Below the pieces are notes generated by a model. It saw nothing but the letters and a program-made list of their open reading frames with translations. It had not been told where the DNA came from and searched no databases. From assembly GCF_005239225.2 (NCBI RefSeq), contig NC_133288.1:20714169-20778168 (forward strand): a DNA stretch of 64,000 nucleotides. Reading direction: 5' to 3'. The translations under genes were made by a program, and so were the position numbers. Source of the DNA: Populus alba (lineage: Eukaryota; Streptophyta; Magnoliopsida; Malpighiales; Salicaceae). Positions 35,761 through 47,900 of the stretch are shown piece by piece. Each line of letters opens with the position of its first letter. The stretch's first letter is position 1.

Positions 35761-36342
35761 ATGCTTGCCGCAAATTCTCAATTTCATGAAAATGTAATCC
35801 ATCTTCTCTGTAATTAACATAATAGAAGCCATTTGCGTCTAAAAAACCTAGATCCTGTGAAGGCCTTTAGTTTTTAGCTGATTTTTACTGCTTATCCAAC
35901 TACAGTTCACTACACTTGCTTGGACAAGTTCATGAAAATCCTTTCATAGATTAGTTGGAAACATTCCACCATTCTCTTCTGTTAATTTCTAGCAGCTCCA
36001 CGAGTCCTCCCTCGACAAGTAAAATATACAGCCGAGGACACTGTGCTGGTTTGGCTGGAAAGCTCCGGTTCTCTCAGCTGTCAATTATAGAGGCTTCACT
36101 GATTTATCACTTTTAAAGTCAATGCTACTGCCTCTAAACAAACTGCTCTTTTTTTCTTCTGTATTTTTCTTAACTGTGAACTAGGTATCAAAACACAAAG
36201 TGTTTGGTTAATGTTTCAGAACATAGAAGATAGATACAGAAAAAACAGAAACAATTTAGGTTGAAGAGACCACGATGGAAACATAAAATAAATGAAAATA
36301 GCCAAACACTAAGATTTGTGATGTATTTAATTTTGTTTTGCA

Positions 36343-37196
36343 AGGAGGCAGTTAGTGACTGTATCAAACACATGTTCAGACTGCCTAAAGACACTACCTT
36401 TCAAGCATAGATGCATGGAAACTCAATCCTTGGTGTGCCACTATTACCAGCTTCCCCTGAGCCGATCTTGACACCAGGCACACCTAAGCATTCGAACCAG
36501 TCTTTCTTGACAACTCCTTCAAGACAACATGGGTGACCTTCAAGTTGTTGCTGATCAAAATGAATGGATTGATGTTCCCCTAATCGTTTTGAATAGTTAG
36601 AGCAATATCTCCGTCTGAGTCAGATCAAAGATGCAACCCTCTGACAAGTAGGAATGGCATCATCTGGATATTAGTCCAGACAATCCTCACTTCTATTATA
36701 ATGCACTTAAAACCTAGAAGCTCAAAATGAAACACATCACTCGTGACAAACTTAGTTCTTCCATTATTTTCTTCTCCCAGAAAAAATAATTGCAGCCCTC
36801 ATTTGAACGGAGTATGCAGTGGTGATCATAGTATGCGGCAAATTCATAGCGCAGGATAAATTTGTGGTTAGACAAAAATGATCAACCCTACAAGAAAACA
36901 TGCTCATGTAGATTTAATGATTTTTAGCTCATTTGTTCACGAAGATTATCAGCAATGATAAATTCAAAAGTGTGGAGCAGAGAGTACAGGTTGGAGGGGT
37001 AGGAGCCCGGGCATCACTTCCATGTTTTCTCTATCCAAGTAGAACGGCTAAATATAAACCAGAAAAGGCGATAAAGGAGCTTCTATCTGACAAGCAGACC
37101 AAGTACAGGGAAATTCAATTTGCTGAATTTATGGATAACTACAAGTCCAAAGGATCAGATGGAAAGCCCGCCCTACCGCATTTTAAACGAGCATAA
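36343..37196 (+). pseudogene. Oxygenase pseudogene: exon 2 and exon 3 remnants
   Basis: Positions 36343-36600 match exon 2 of the intact gene but with internal deletion and frameshifts; the iron motif reads KHSNQ, so Asp is replaced by Asn. Exon 3 (36945-37196) is still open and ends at a normal stop, but KSVEQRVQVG replaces the second metal His by Gln, while the RxS pair (ARAS) remains. With two of three iron ligands changed it cannot be a normal oxygenase. With the chimera at 35.3 kb it may be one duplicated gene broken by rearrangement, or two tandem copies. Confidence 0.88.
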
Positions 37197-37820
37197 GCAC
37201 TGCTGGTTGCTTCACAATTTCCATAGAAGAAAAGGGCTTGGAAACTAGATCCATCTGTAATATTTTGATTGGGTGGATGAACTTGTACGTTGGCACATCC
37301 ACCATTCAGCAGAGTTGCTCCAAATTATTATATGACCAGAGCAAATCCATCTATAAAGTTAAACAATCACCTAACATCAATTAGTCTGTTCATTTATCTG
37401 TTGTCTACTCCTTTTAACAAGCTCTTTTACGGCAATATAATGACTACAGATAAATTTTCAAATGTTTTGACGATTAAAGAATGAGATGGATGCGACTAGG
37501 AAAGAACGAGAGATTAAACACTGCCAATTGCTCACTATATATATTATTACACGACGGAATTTGCAAACAAATAATAGGTTTGTGTGCACTGGAAATAAGA
37601 AAACAACCCACAAATTCTCAAATGAAAAAATAGAGGGCTCTTCCAGAAATAATAGCTTTCCTTTTCCTCCTCCCCACTTTTCATTTTTGATAGTGGAGAT
37701 ACAAATGGGAATCGAAACACATGCAAAAAAAAAAATGTCAATCAAAGATCACAAATCACTCACTATTTTACACAGAAGCAATACAACAAGCTGCAAGAGC
37801 TGACCAGCCTTTGTTCTTGA

Positions 37821-40800
37821 TTAGTTTGTTGTCTTGGGCTGCAATATTTGCACGAGTGACCATAGGATATCCATTCTATGCATAATTTTGTTGTTCTGCC
37901 CCTGAATGATTCAAAATGCAAAACGGCTTAAAAAACAAAAAAATAAACAACACTGCAGTCTGTTGGATAGAGAAGGCTCAGATCTATAAATGTTAGAACT
38001 CATCGCTTTGATATATAACTCAGATGTACTGAAAGAAATCATTGTTCCCCTTGTAACAGATAATTAATCCAGAAGATTCAAACATACCTCAACCACGAAA
38101 CATATCCATGTCTTCTCACCGTGCACTTCTGTAATTCCTTTCAATATTGTCAGACCTAAACTTCTGATAGCCTCTGCTATCTCAAGAAAATGACTGCATT
38201 CCTCGCATAACATCTGCATGGATCAAATGGATACTTCTAAATATTCAGAAATAAACAAAACCAATGACAAATACATGGCTGCAAGCCTGAAACAATAATG
38301 GACCTAGCTTGAAATTTACAGATCCAACATGTATTTACCTCTACAAGCATCTGTCCATTTTTGTTTAGATTTTCTACTATTATTGATGAGACCTTTAGAT
38401 GGCCTCCCACTTCCACTGCCCAGCTCGAACCCTGTTCATAATTGGAGGCATCTGTTCCCTTCTGATGCATCTGCAAATTCAGCCATTCAGATACATGTAA
38501 GCAGTAAAACAATAATAGAACAGAATAACATGATATGCTCTCCCCATGAAATTGTATAGTTCAAGTTGCTGATTATTAAACATTAAGTTGATAAAAAACA
38601 CCCGGCAACAAAGACTCCAGACTGAAGCATGGTACTCAACATTGAACCATAATTATACTATCAACTGATAGATAGAAAAGCATAATTTACAAATTTGCAT
38701 TTATTGGTGTAAATTCCTTATAGAAAGCAAACATGAATGGAGGGTTGAGAATTTTAAATTTCCATGAGTAAACATATGAAGGAGGTTGAGCAAGTCGCTG
38801 AGCACATAAACAGAAACAGGGCCTTTGCAGGGAACATGTGTCAGCCCCTACCTTCGGTTCAGCACATTTATTGAGCTTGTCAGCATGCTTTGTAATGTTT
38901 TCTAGGAAGAGCATGTGCTTGATTGTGCGCTCCAGCAACGAATCTATACTGCACTGCACAATTTATAACAAAATATTCAGAACATGTCATGCAAAAGATT
39001 TTCCTGAATAGGAAATGTGACTACTAGACTGTCAAAAATTAAGCTAGACCATGGAAAAGTTACCTTTGATCCATTGGGCACAAGCTCTCTCAGCTCCTTG
39101 ATGCGATCTTGGATCAGTTGTCTGTCCCTTGGCCGAGGCCTGCAATTTTCACCAGGTTTAGCCCTTTTTTTGTTGTTCTTAGCTGATTCTGATCGCCTAT
39201 CCAACTGCTCACTATAGGTACTTGGACAAGTTGATGAAAATCCTTTGGAAGACATTCCACCACACACTTCTGTTGAGTTAGATAAATTATGTACATCCTC
39301 TTCAACAACAGAGGACTGCTTAATTGAATAACCTGCTGAATTCATGATATGCTTAGTCTGGATAGAGGGCTCAGGCAATTTCTCAGCTGTTAACAGAGAC
39401 TGCACTGATTTACAACCTGATTTCTCACTTTTAACATCACTGCCACTATGGCAAACATTGCCTACTACTGCTTCTAAAAGATTCTCTGAGCCAAAGTCAA
39501 ATGTCATCTGGCTACTACTCATCCCCTCTGGCATCTCAAAAATATTTCCAGCTTCACTCTTCCCTGTTTGATAATCAAAGGGCATACACCTGTTCAAGAA
39601 AGATGGTCCTAGCGCTTCAAGCAACTCGCAGCCAGCAGAGAACTTAAATAATGTGTCCGAGGAGTTGAAGTGAGTTGATTCAGCTGGATAGTCCAGTTTC
39701 TTCTCCAAATCCCTTTTGAATGTTATGTCTGAAGATTCAGGTGCATTCAACACCACATTTGGACGAAGATTAATGCTATCTGACTTATCTCTATCACAAA
39801 TGGTAGAGTCAAAGAGGTCTGCAGGGAAGCCTGCAAGATCAGCTCCAAGCTTTTCATTTGGAAGTACAAGATCAGATAGACTAACATTCTCCTTCATAAA
39901 ACTATTTGAATGCATTGTCGTATTGTGCTCTGGTCCCCGACCTAGATCTTTCCAGACACTAGTCTCCCCTCCAAACATCTGATCACTGATTATATTCATC
40001 CCTAGTTGACTCCGGTGATCCAAATAGGTGGCATTTGATTTCAGATTATGTAAATCGATGCTTTCATCATTTGTTGGTGTTGATATTTCAAGCACTTCTT
40101 GTTTATTTTTCAATTCAGCAGTTGTTTTCTGATGAATACCAGGAAGAGAAGAAATGTAAGAAGAGATATAACTTTGGTTTTGTCAATAATACAACACAGG
40201 CAACAAGTCATTTGGTTCTTTCTTTGTATCTTCATTTATAACTACATAAACTATCAGGAAAACCTTGAAGCCAAATAGGTAAATCTGGCTGAGAAAGGGG
40301 AGTGTTTTAGTATTACCAAAACCTCTTACATTCAATCTGTCGAGACAGTTCTACTTCAAGAAGTGAGTGCGGGCGCGCGCGCGCGCGCGCGCGCGCGCGC
40401 ACACAGAGACAGACAGACAGGCACGCACACCCACACCCACAGAGAGAGAGAAAGAGAGAGTTACCAGACATAATGCATTCTCCATACTATGTTGTGATGG
40501 ACTAGTAATATGTGAGACTGCGGAATCTTGAAGCGCAAAAAAGACATCTTTAATATGCGTCACCAAATTCACATCCTCAATAACCTGCTCAACCCAAATG
40601 TGAATAGAGAAGCAAATTTAGATGGCAATGATGTTTAGATGAAAAAATTATAAAAATTGGAGCAGAATTGAACACATTAGCATGCAATTACATCAACCAT
40701 TTGATGATGAAAATAACTTCAAGAAACTCAATTTTGCAAGATATTTTTAAATTTAACACACCCCAATTCCAATACCAATTAAGAGTGCAAGCTAGTAATT

Positions 40801-42973
40801 TTGGATGATGAGCTTATGACGTTACAAATGGTAACAGAGCCAGTTACACATGGCTGGCTAGCATGGTTTGTGGGTATCCCCATGTCTTAGGGGAGTGTTA
40901 AACTGGAATGCAAGCAGCTCAGGCTAATGGGTGCATTAACTTTTGGGTGGGGCAGTCATGCTCCAAATCAAATATTAGGGGCATGGGAGAGAGGTCTAGA
41001 GTAGATAAATCAAATTTGATAATCCCAAAAGCATCTCTTGCTACAACTTTGACAAATATTAGCCTGGGCATTATTGGGGGATCGAGTCATAACTAGACCC
41101 TCTGTTGATTTTTTATCTTGAGAAAACCTTGAACATAAAATAAATGCCACCCCTTGGTCTCTGCAAAACAATTACATATGTCATCCTATGACTCTGATTG
41201 TGACTGCTTCCAACAGCCTAGTAGAATCTAAAAATGAGGATCTCAACCAGGGCAGAATTACATTGTATATTTCAATGGATCTCATAGAAAACACTGCTAA
41301 CATCAATTTAGTTCAAGCAATCAATAAACATGCATGTGCTCGATAGTGAATAACAAGTTAATCAGAAATTTTCTTACTTTATTCAAAGAGCCAAGCTGTA
41401 CAACTCCATACGGAACAACAGCCACAACAACAATGGTCTGTGGAGAAAAACAAAAACAATCCCATTAATATAAATCAATCTCATTAATATAACAACATCA
41501 GAAAAGAAGCAAAAACACAAGTGCTGGAAACCCAAATATTCAGAGAAATCAATCCACAGTCACCATAGGACAAGAAAACCTCAATTATATCTAACATTAC
41601 CTGGTCAGAATTCAATAGAAATTACAGGTTGTGTCCACTTATATCAATCTCAACAAAATGAGCCAGGCAATCATGACTCATGAGTGAACAAGGCCAAACA
41701 ATCCATCAGTGTATATCTCATTCACGCATATGATGTAATATTAGTTTAGTGATCACTTTTTATGGTCAATATGGAAATATTTAAAGCAGTGGATTCAGTA
41801 TCCTGTCCCTGGAGTCTTGCTTACAGACAAGAACCATAAAACTAGCAATGTAACAAAGAAATTAGATGAAGTTATATTGTTATTCAGTCCCCGCAAAGCC
41901 TTTCATCCTATGTCATTATGAACAATAAAACATAAAAAGAAAAATAACGCAAGCATACCCTGATCCCAGCAGAAAACTGACTTTGCCAGCCATCAGAGAA
42001 CTGAAAATCCCACCCACAAAAAAAAAAAAAAAAAAAAAAGAATAAGAGTAAGATTTGATAACAGAGACATTAAACCAAAAGAATGATGCTTAAGTGAAAA
42101 GACATTGTTACATTTTCCAATGGGAATGTACAAAATAGCATATCTACTATTTCATTTCAAGGATAACCCTCACCTCATATGATGAAAAGGAATTAGTAAC
42201 ATGTTTATCTGCAAAGATCCACTGATGTTTTCCACTGACTGCCACCTGTCCAACAATCCTGCAAAACCAAGCATGAATCCAACTCAAACATGACGATATG
42301 CACAGGAATATTTCAAAAGTCACAGACCAAACGTTTCCAAATTAAATTTTGCTTTATTAATTGTTTACGTGCGGATAAAAAACAAAACATGCTGAATTTG
42401 AAAGGAGAGCAACTAAAATGAAGTATGCTTGAATAAAACCTCCACTAACACAGCATTGACAATTAAAAATACAAAGGAAAAGAGTCTATCAGTGAAATAA
42501 CTCATACCCTTCCCCGAGAGAGTATACATGGTAAGACATCTTTGCCACAGCCAATCCAAGCGGGTCACGTGGATAATGCCCACCATGCAAATTTTCTTGT
42601 GTCTGCCTGAAGCACTTGTTCTCTAAAGCATCATGTTGCTCACAATTATCATAGTAGCCATCTTCCCAAGTTAACACCCTATTAAATATATATATTTTTT
42701 AAAAAGAATGAGATTCAAGGAACAATCTTACTCATAAGCTCTCCCCTCAAACAAGTGACCAATAAAAAACAAATGCTAAACATCACTAAATTATAAACTA
42801 ACTGCATAAAATCACAATCACTACAGGTAACTAAAATGGAACAAAATTGAAGCAAAATTCGAAGTAACTTACATGCGAGCACGATGTTTAAGCTTCCAAA
42901 AAACAGCATAATTCCAATCAGTATTGAAGCAGAGGCTCCTCAAAGTATTATGCAAGTCAGTAACCATCCCCAT
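37821..42973 (-). CDS. LHW-like (LONESOME HIGHWAY family) bHLH transcription factor
   Basis: Eleven exons, minus strand: 42973-42873, 42678-42508, 42258-42174, 42000-41959, 41437-41378, 40584-40465, 40128-39064, 38953-38852, 38470-38339, 38213-38088, 37901-37821; 694 residues. The N-terminal regulatory domain starts LRSLCFNTDWNYAVFWKLKH and includes VLTWEDGYYDN and GIVGQVAVSGKHQWIF. Exon 7 is a long Ser/Asn-rich region that ends in the bHLH (RPRPRDRQLIQDRIKELREL, then SIDSLLERTIKHMLFLENI; about residues 520-575). The basic region lacks the usual His-Glu-Arg DNA contacts, as in the LHW group. The C-terminus (about 583-694) is a dimerisation/ACT-like region. LHW-type proteins pair with TMO5-type bHLHs in vascular development. 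CDT1 downstream on the same strand points to AT2G31280 (bHLH155) orthology. Two in-frame ATGs open the frame (42973, 42967). Confidence 0.92.
40373..40400. repeat. (GC)14 microsatellite followed by CA/GA-rich tract, intron 6 of the bHLH gene
   Basis: A pure GC alternation of 28 bases, followed by ACAC, AGAC and AGAG tracts up to about 40460, immediately next to the exon 6 splice donor (exon ends at 40465). Alternating purine-pyrimidine of this kind can adopt Z-DNA. Confidence 0.95.
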
Positions 42974-43101
42974 CCTTCCCCCTCCCCTCTCAAAATTCCT
43001 AACTCAAAGGCTCCTCGGTGCAAATTCCACCACCAAGAACCCAACTTTGTCAGTGAAACAAAATCCTCACCCTCAAAACAAAAACCCTAATTTCACCTTA
43101 C

Positions 43102-43218
43102 CTAGCTTCCTCTGTAAGATCCTCTTCCTGCCTGTTTTCTCCTTAACCCAGCTCTTGCTTTTATCGGTGGTCCTACTGTAGCCAAAAGCAGACGATCTCT
43201 ACCCATTCCCTCACTCAT
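43102..43218 (-). CDS. Upstream ORF in the bHLH 5' leader, probable conserved-peptide uORF
   Basis: A 38-codon ATG-started frame that ends 128 bases before the bHLH start codon. The peptide contains LLLATVGPPIKARAG then LRRKQAGRGSYRGS; its basic, non-repetitive C-terminal half looks like a selected peptide rather than random leader. The Arabidopsis neighbour-matched gene AT2G31280 carries an annotated conserved peptide uORF (CPUORF7), recalled from annotation; I cannot compare the sequences here. The stop TAG is directly followed by GTAAGG, a possible splice donor for a leader intron. Such uORFs usually lower translation of the main frame, sometimes in response to a metabolite. Confidence 0.65.
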   Translation of the reverse strand: MSEGMGRDRLLLATVGPPIKARAGLRRKQAGRGSYRGS

Positions 43219-43825
43219 ACACCACCCCCCTTTTAACTCACTAACACCCAATTCAGAAAAAATAGAAACCCTTAAAAAGCTCACAAGTTCAAACAGCAGA
43301 AGCAATAAAGCTTGAAACTTTCAAGATCAGAAACAAAGATTTCAAAAGAGCAACATTCAGTGTATTTAGCCATGAAATTAATAAAACAGAATTCAATCTC
43401 TCTCAAAAATCAAGCCAAATGAAAATGGGAAGTTTGAAGTAAAGGACTAGCTTATATCGGACGACATGGATCACACTCAAATCCTGACCTTAATTTTGAA
43501 AAACCACTCACTGAATTGGAAAATGATTTTCTGATTTTCACACACAGAATTTGATCCCAATGAACCCTGGACAGTAGAGAAAAGGAACAGGGAAATCAAG
43601 GGTTTGTTTCAGATTCTTGAAAAAAACAAAGTAAAGTTCGAATCTTTTAAGCTAGGAGAAATAAGAATTGATGAGGTTAAGAAATTCAAAGCTTTTTCAT
43701 TGCAAAGATATATAAAGAGTGTAAAGAGTTTTTCTTTCCCCTTTTATAACTCTTTTCTTGGAAACAAAGGGGAGGGAGAGAGAGGGGGGCTTCAAAGGCT
43801 TTAGTTTTTCTTTTCTGGTGCTAAG

Positions 43826-43837
43826 ATTTTTATATAC
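43826..43837 (-). promoter_or_regulatory. Putative TATA box of the bHLH gene
   Basis: TATATAAAAATC on the minus strand, about 850 bases before the main ATG. If used, it implies a long leader (about 0.8 kb) holding the uORF. The leader is rich in pyrimidines on the coding strand. Confidence 0.35.
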
Positions 43838-44603
43838 ATTCATATATAGTAAAACTAGCAGCAGCCGCTATTTGGCGCACCACCCTGTTCACTTTAGCTT
43901 TCTTGAGAGGAGAAAGAAAGAGTGCAAAACGGTGACACCTAGGCGTCGTTTCACGCCTTGGTGCTGTGCGCAAGGGCATCATCATCTCTTATCCTACGCA
44001 TCATGATGCGCACTTCAAACCTCTCCCTAGTGGTTGCTGCCATTTTTTTCACACACAGGGGAGATTAGAGTTTGGAGGGGTAATATTTATGGATGGACGA
44101 TCAACCAAAAATGGGTAATGCTATGAGTACACTTTCTAGGTTGTGTCATTTTATGGCCAACAAAATGATGCCCTTGTGAAGAAAATGCTTCTTATCTTTC
44201 TATACAATTTCATGTTCTTGGAGGAGTTCTTCTCTTTCTTTCTTTCTTCCTCCCCCATACATCTCTCGATCACCATTTTTAAACCCAATAAACTTACCCC
44301 TCTCATGCCCCTTTTCAACAATCATTTTATTGCCAAAAAAGTTGTGACACCTACCGCACCCCTCTCTTGCCGTTGTCCCCATTCACATTGTATGAGTTTC
44401 AACAACAAAATAAATAAAGATTGGGATTGAATTTCGATTCTCAGATTGATTGAGGGCTCTTCTTTTTATTCCACCACTCCCCTGTTGTTGCTCAATTGCT
44501 CGTTGAAGAACTAGTTTAGGGATCTTGTATTTACTGTTTCTTTTTTATTATAACAAGAAATCAAACCAGGTTGTTTATCCGGTCGACCCATCAATAAACT
44601 CTA

Positions 44604-44900
44604 TTTCCTCTAATATCAGGTTGGGGTCAAGGACAAGTCAGCCGAATTCTAAATTAATCTGCGAAACTAGGTCGGGTTGATTTCTTTAACATCAGGTTGG
44701 GGTTAAGGAAGTGTCGATCGTATCCTAGATTAATTCGCGAGATCAAATCAGGTTGATTTCCTTTAACATCAAGTTGGGGTTAAGGACAAATCGGCCGAAT
44801 CCTAAATCAATTTATAAAACCAAATTGGGTTGATTTTTTTAATATCATATTAGGGTTAAGAACAAGTTGGCCGAATCCTAGAACGAGATCAAGTTAGGTG
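44604..44900. repeat. Minisatellite, about 3.9 units of ~77 bp
   Basis: Units start at 44604, 44681, 44757 and 44834 and share the words TTTAACATCAGGTTGGGGTTA, then AAGGACAAGTCGGCCGAATCC, then TAAATTAAT and a GGGTTGA end. Units differ by scattered C-to-T and G-to-A changes. The fourth is truncated. Confidence 0.88.
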
Positions 44901-47900
44901 TAATAAAAGTAGAAAGTAATTTTATATATGAAATATGAAAAAACTCTACAAATTCAGGATTTATTAAAGCTTTCACTAAATAACCCCAGCAATCTATAGG
45001 GAAAAAAGAAAAAAAAAAAAAAAGAAGAAGAAGCATTCATCCAATTTTGTCCAGGCGGCTCCATTGTGATTTTAATTGTTTATAATGATCTCATGACATA
45101 TTCATGAAATAATGTTTCCTGCGCCATACCAGCTCAACATCATTGTCCGAATCCCATGATTTTGTGTTCTAACAGTGGGATCTATGAGTGATTATTATTG
45201 CCATTGATTTCTAATCATTTTCTATTATTTATTTATTTCTTTTTTCACGTCGTTCTAGTTATTAGGGATTGGAGCTGGGGGCCATATATTTGTTGATCAT
45301 GAACAGAAAAAATACAAATAAAAATCATCCCATTATCAACAATCCAAAACAATCACCTACCGTTGTTTTTACTTTGATCTTAAAGATTTTATTTGTCGGA
45401 AGCATATCAAGAGAGTTCACCCTATTTCACTAGCAAGTTTATTAGGCATAATCATGGTTTTACTCTATCGTGTACATCTCTATCTTTTATGGTTACTTGT
45501 CATATGTCATGCTTTATTCTCTCCCTAGCCAATGTTTAGATTACGTTTTGATTTTTTTTTTCTCTTTTTTATCCAAGTAAATGACCGTTTGATGCTGTAA
45601 TTATTTTTATATATTTTGCAAGTTATTTTTGTACATAAAAAATTAAATCAATATCTTTTAAAATGTTTTTCTAATATTAATTGAGTTCATTAAATTGATT
45701 TTTTTTTTTGCGTGGAATAAATTAAAGTCTTGAATTCGCAATCTTTTTGGTTCAACATGAATAATAATGGCCTATGAACAACTGGGTTCGAAATGTCCAG
45801 CAGAGATTCAAAGAGGACTGCCTGTTCACCACTCATCTATCTCTTTCCTAAGAAATTCTATCAGGGTCAATACTGCAACTTATCTAAATCATGATGTAAA
45901 TTTTTGACCATTGTCTTTCTTAATTTGACAGCAAAAAGATTCACGAAATGCTTTGAACAGTTTATAATTTTTCACTGGAGCTGCTTAGGCTTTCTTTTTC
46001 TTTCTTTCTTTTTCACTCAAAGATGCTTATAGAACAAAGTCAACTGGAATTCTCCATGAATAATTAAGCTGAGCTCTATAGTGATGCAAAACGATATGTC
46101 ATTTTCCAATGTATGTAGAACAGTAAGGAGATGAGTGGGATCATGAATACTAAAGGACAAACAAGAATGATTAAACCCCATCGATAAATGTGTGTTTCGT
46201 AATATGATCCATGTTGTTTTCATAAAAGTATTTTTTAAAAACAAAAATATGTTAAAATATGGTTTTTTATATATTTTTTAAAAAATTTAATATCAAAACA
46301 TGAAAATTATATAAACAAACCAGCCAGCCCGCTACATGGTCTCATTCCCAAATGAGGTAAATATGATGTAATGGTGCAATTAATGGCGTTGCAGGTTTTA
46401 ATTAGTTGTTTCTTCCATTTTTGCGTTTGAACTGCGAGGTCACCTTTTTATCATTTCTACCATCCCATCCCTTTCCTTGATCTTCTTTCTCTACTCTCTC
46501 TCAGAGGAGGATTGGGAACCAAATCATCCCAAGTAGATCTTGTAGCTTAGCTTTTCACAAACATGTAATCCAGGAGGGTGACTCGCTGGTCTTCACCCTC
46601 ATGAGTGCTGGGTTGATATCTTTCTCACTTTGCATGATCTCCCAGTCAATATAGTCGGGCGTGAAAATGGAAGACCCATTTTCAAGTACATTGTTCCTGC
46701 ATATGATGCATATGTGACACTAGTGGCCATTACCTGAATAAACTATGTCCTTCCTCGTTAGGAAACAAGGATTGTAAAGAAGAAAAGTTGCAACCTTTCA
46801 CCAAGAGTCAACTTGCCCTCAACTATGGCGGATTCATTTTTTTGCGCCACCCCTTCTTAACCCAGTTCATTACTTACAGACTAACAGTGGCCCCAAGAAA
46901 TCTAAGGGAGGGAATCTAATGATCATTAGCACCAAAAGGGATTCTCGCCGGTAAAGCCCCTTTCACCACTGCTTCTATAAAATATATGCAGGTTCATGAT
47001 TAGTCTGGCAGAATTGAATTCCTCAGGCGAATGCAAATTATCTTAGTTAATGAAAAGATTAAGAAAGATGTGCGCATGTGATCGAGATTCGAGATTCACA
47101 GGTGGTTTCTTGGCTGCAAGCCATTAACGTCATTGACTACGTTTTAATGGCTCTGATTTGGGGTAAAAAGCCATCGGCTTTTTCTAGATTAAGTACATAG
47201 AACCAGAGGTATAAGCCAGAAGCTATGTAGCCTGTCGTCTTCTACTTGTTCGACTTTTGTTTCGTGTGATGTGATCATCGTAATTAACGGGGCAATACCA
47301 GTCCAGGCCCCTGTGTGTTCTTGTCGTTAAAAAGGTTAATCTCTGAGTGAATGTTAAGATCATGAAATCAATGCAATCTATTCAAGTTATTGGCCGAATC
47401 AGGCCATGATCTTGAGTAATAAAGTTGTCAGGAAAAATCCAAAGCTCAAAGATGTTTCAAGGAATCATGCCTGCATGCTATATTAGTATATTCACGGAAA
47501 GATGAAACGAGGCTCAACCCAAAAAAAAAAAAAAAACATCTAGTTTGTGTAGAATAATCTGCCTAACGAATTTTAAGTTTACTTCCTTTTATTTCTTGAT
47601 TTTTTAATTTGTCGAAGTTGGTTTTTAAGTTTATTTAAGAAGTTATAGGCTTTTTTAAGAATCAAAAAAACATTTAATAACAAAATATCAAATTAAATTT
47701 TATATGCAATAATCTTATTTAATAGAAGGATAATAGTCTTTCGTTTATTGTTTTGATATCAAAATGACGCAACCCATAGAAGAGCTTTCTACCCACCATG
47801 GGAAAAAGGCACACTAAATTTTTTTTATTTTTTTCTTCAAATTATTTGTTTATTTTCTTCAAAAAAACAAATATTACAGAACGATTTGCAGCCTCAAGTA

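Noticed and set aside
40369..40410. Alternating repeats considered as CRISPR-like or satellite
   Set aside because: It is a simple dinucleotide run without spacer structure; no CRISPR array is expected or seen in this nuclear plant DNA.
40829..40842. GGTAACAGAGCC, resembling an initiator-Met primer binding site of an LTR retrotransposon, in intron 5 of the bHLH gene
   Set aside because: No flanking long terminal repeats, polypurine tract or retrotransposon coding sequence can be seen.
43219..43305. Longer version of the bHLH uORF
   Set aside because: The frame is open further upstream but has no ATG; the first ATG is at 43218.
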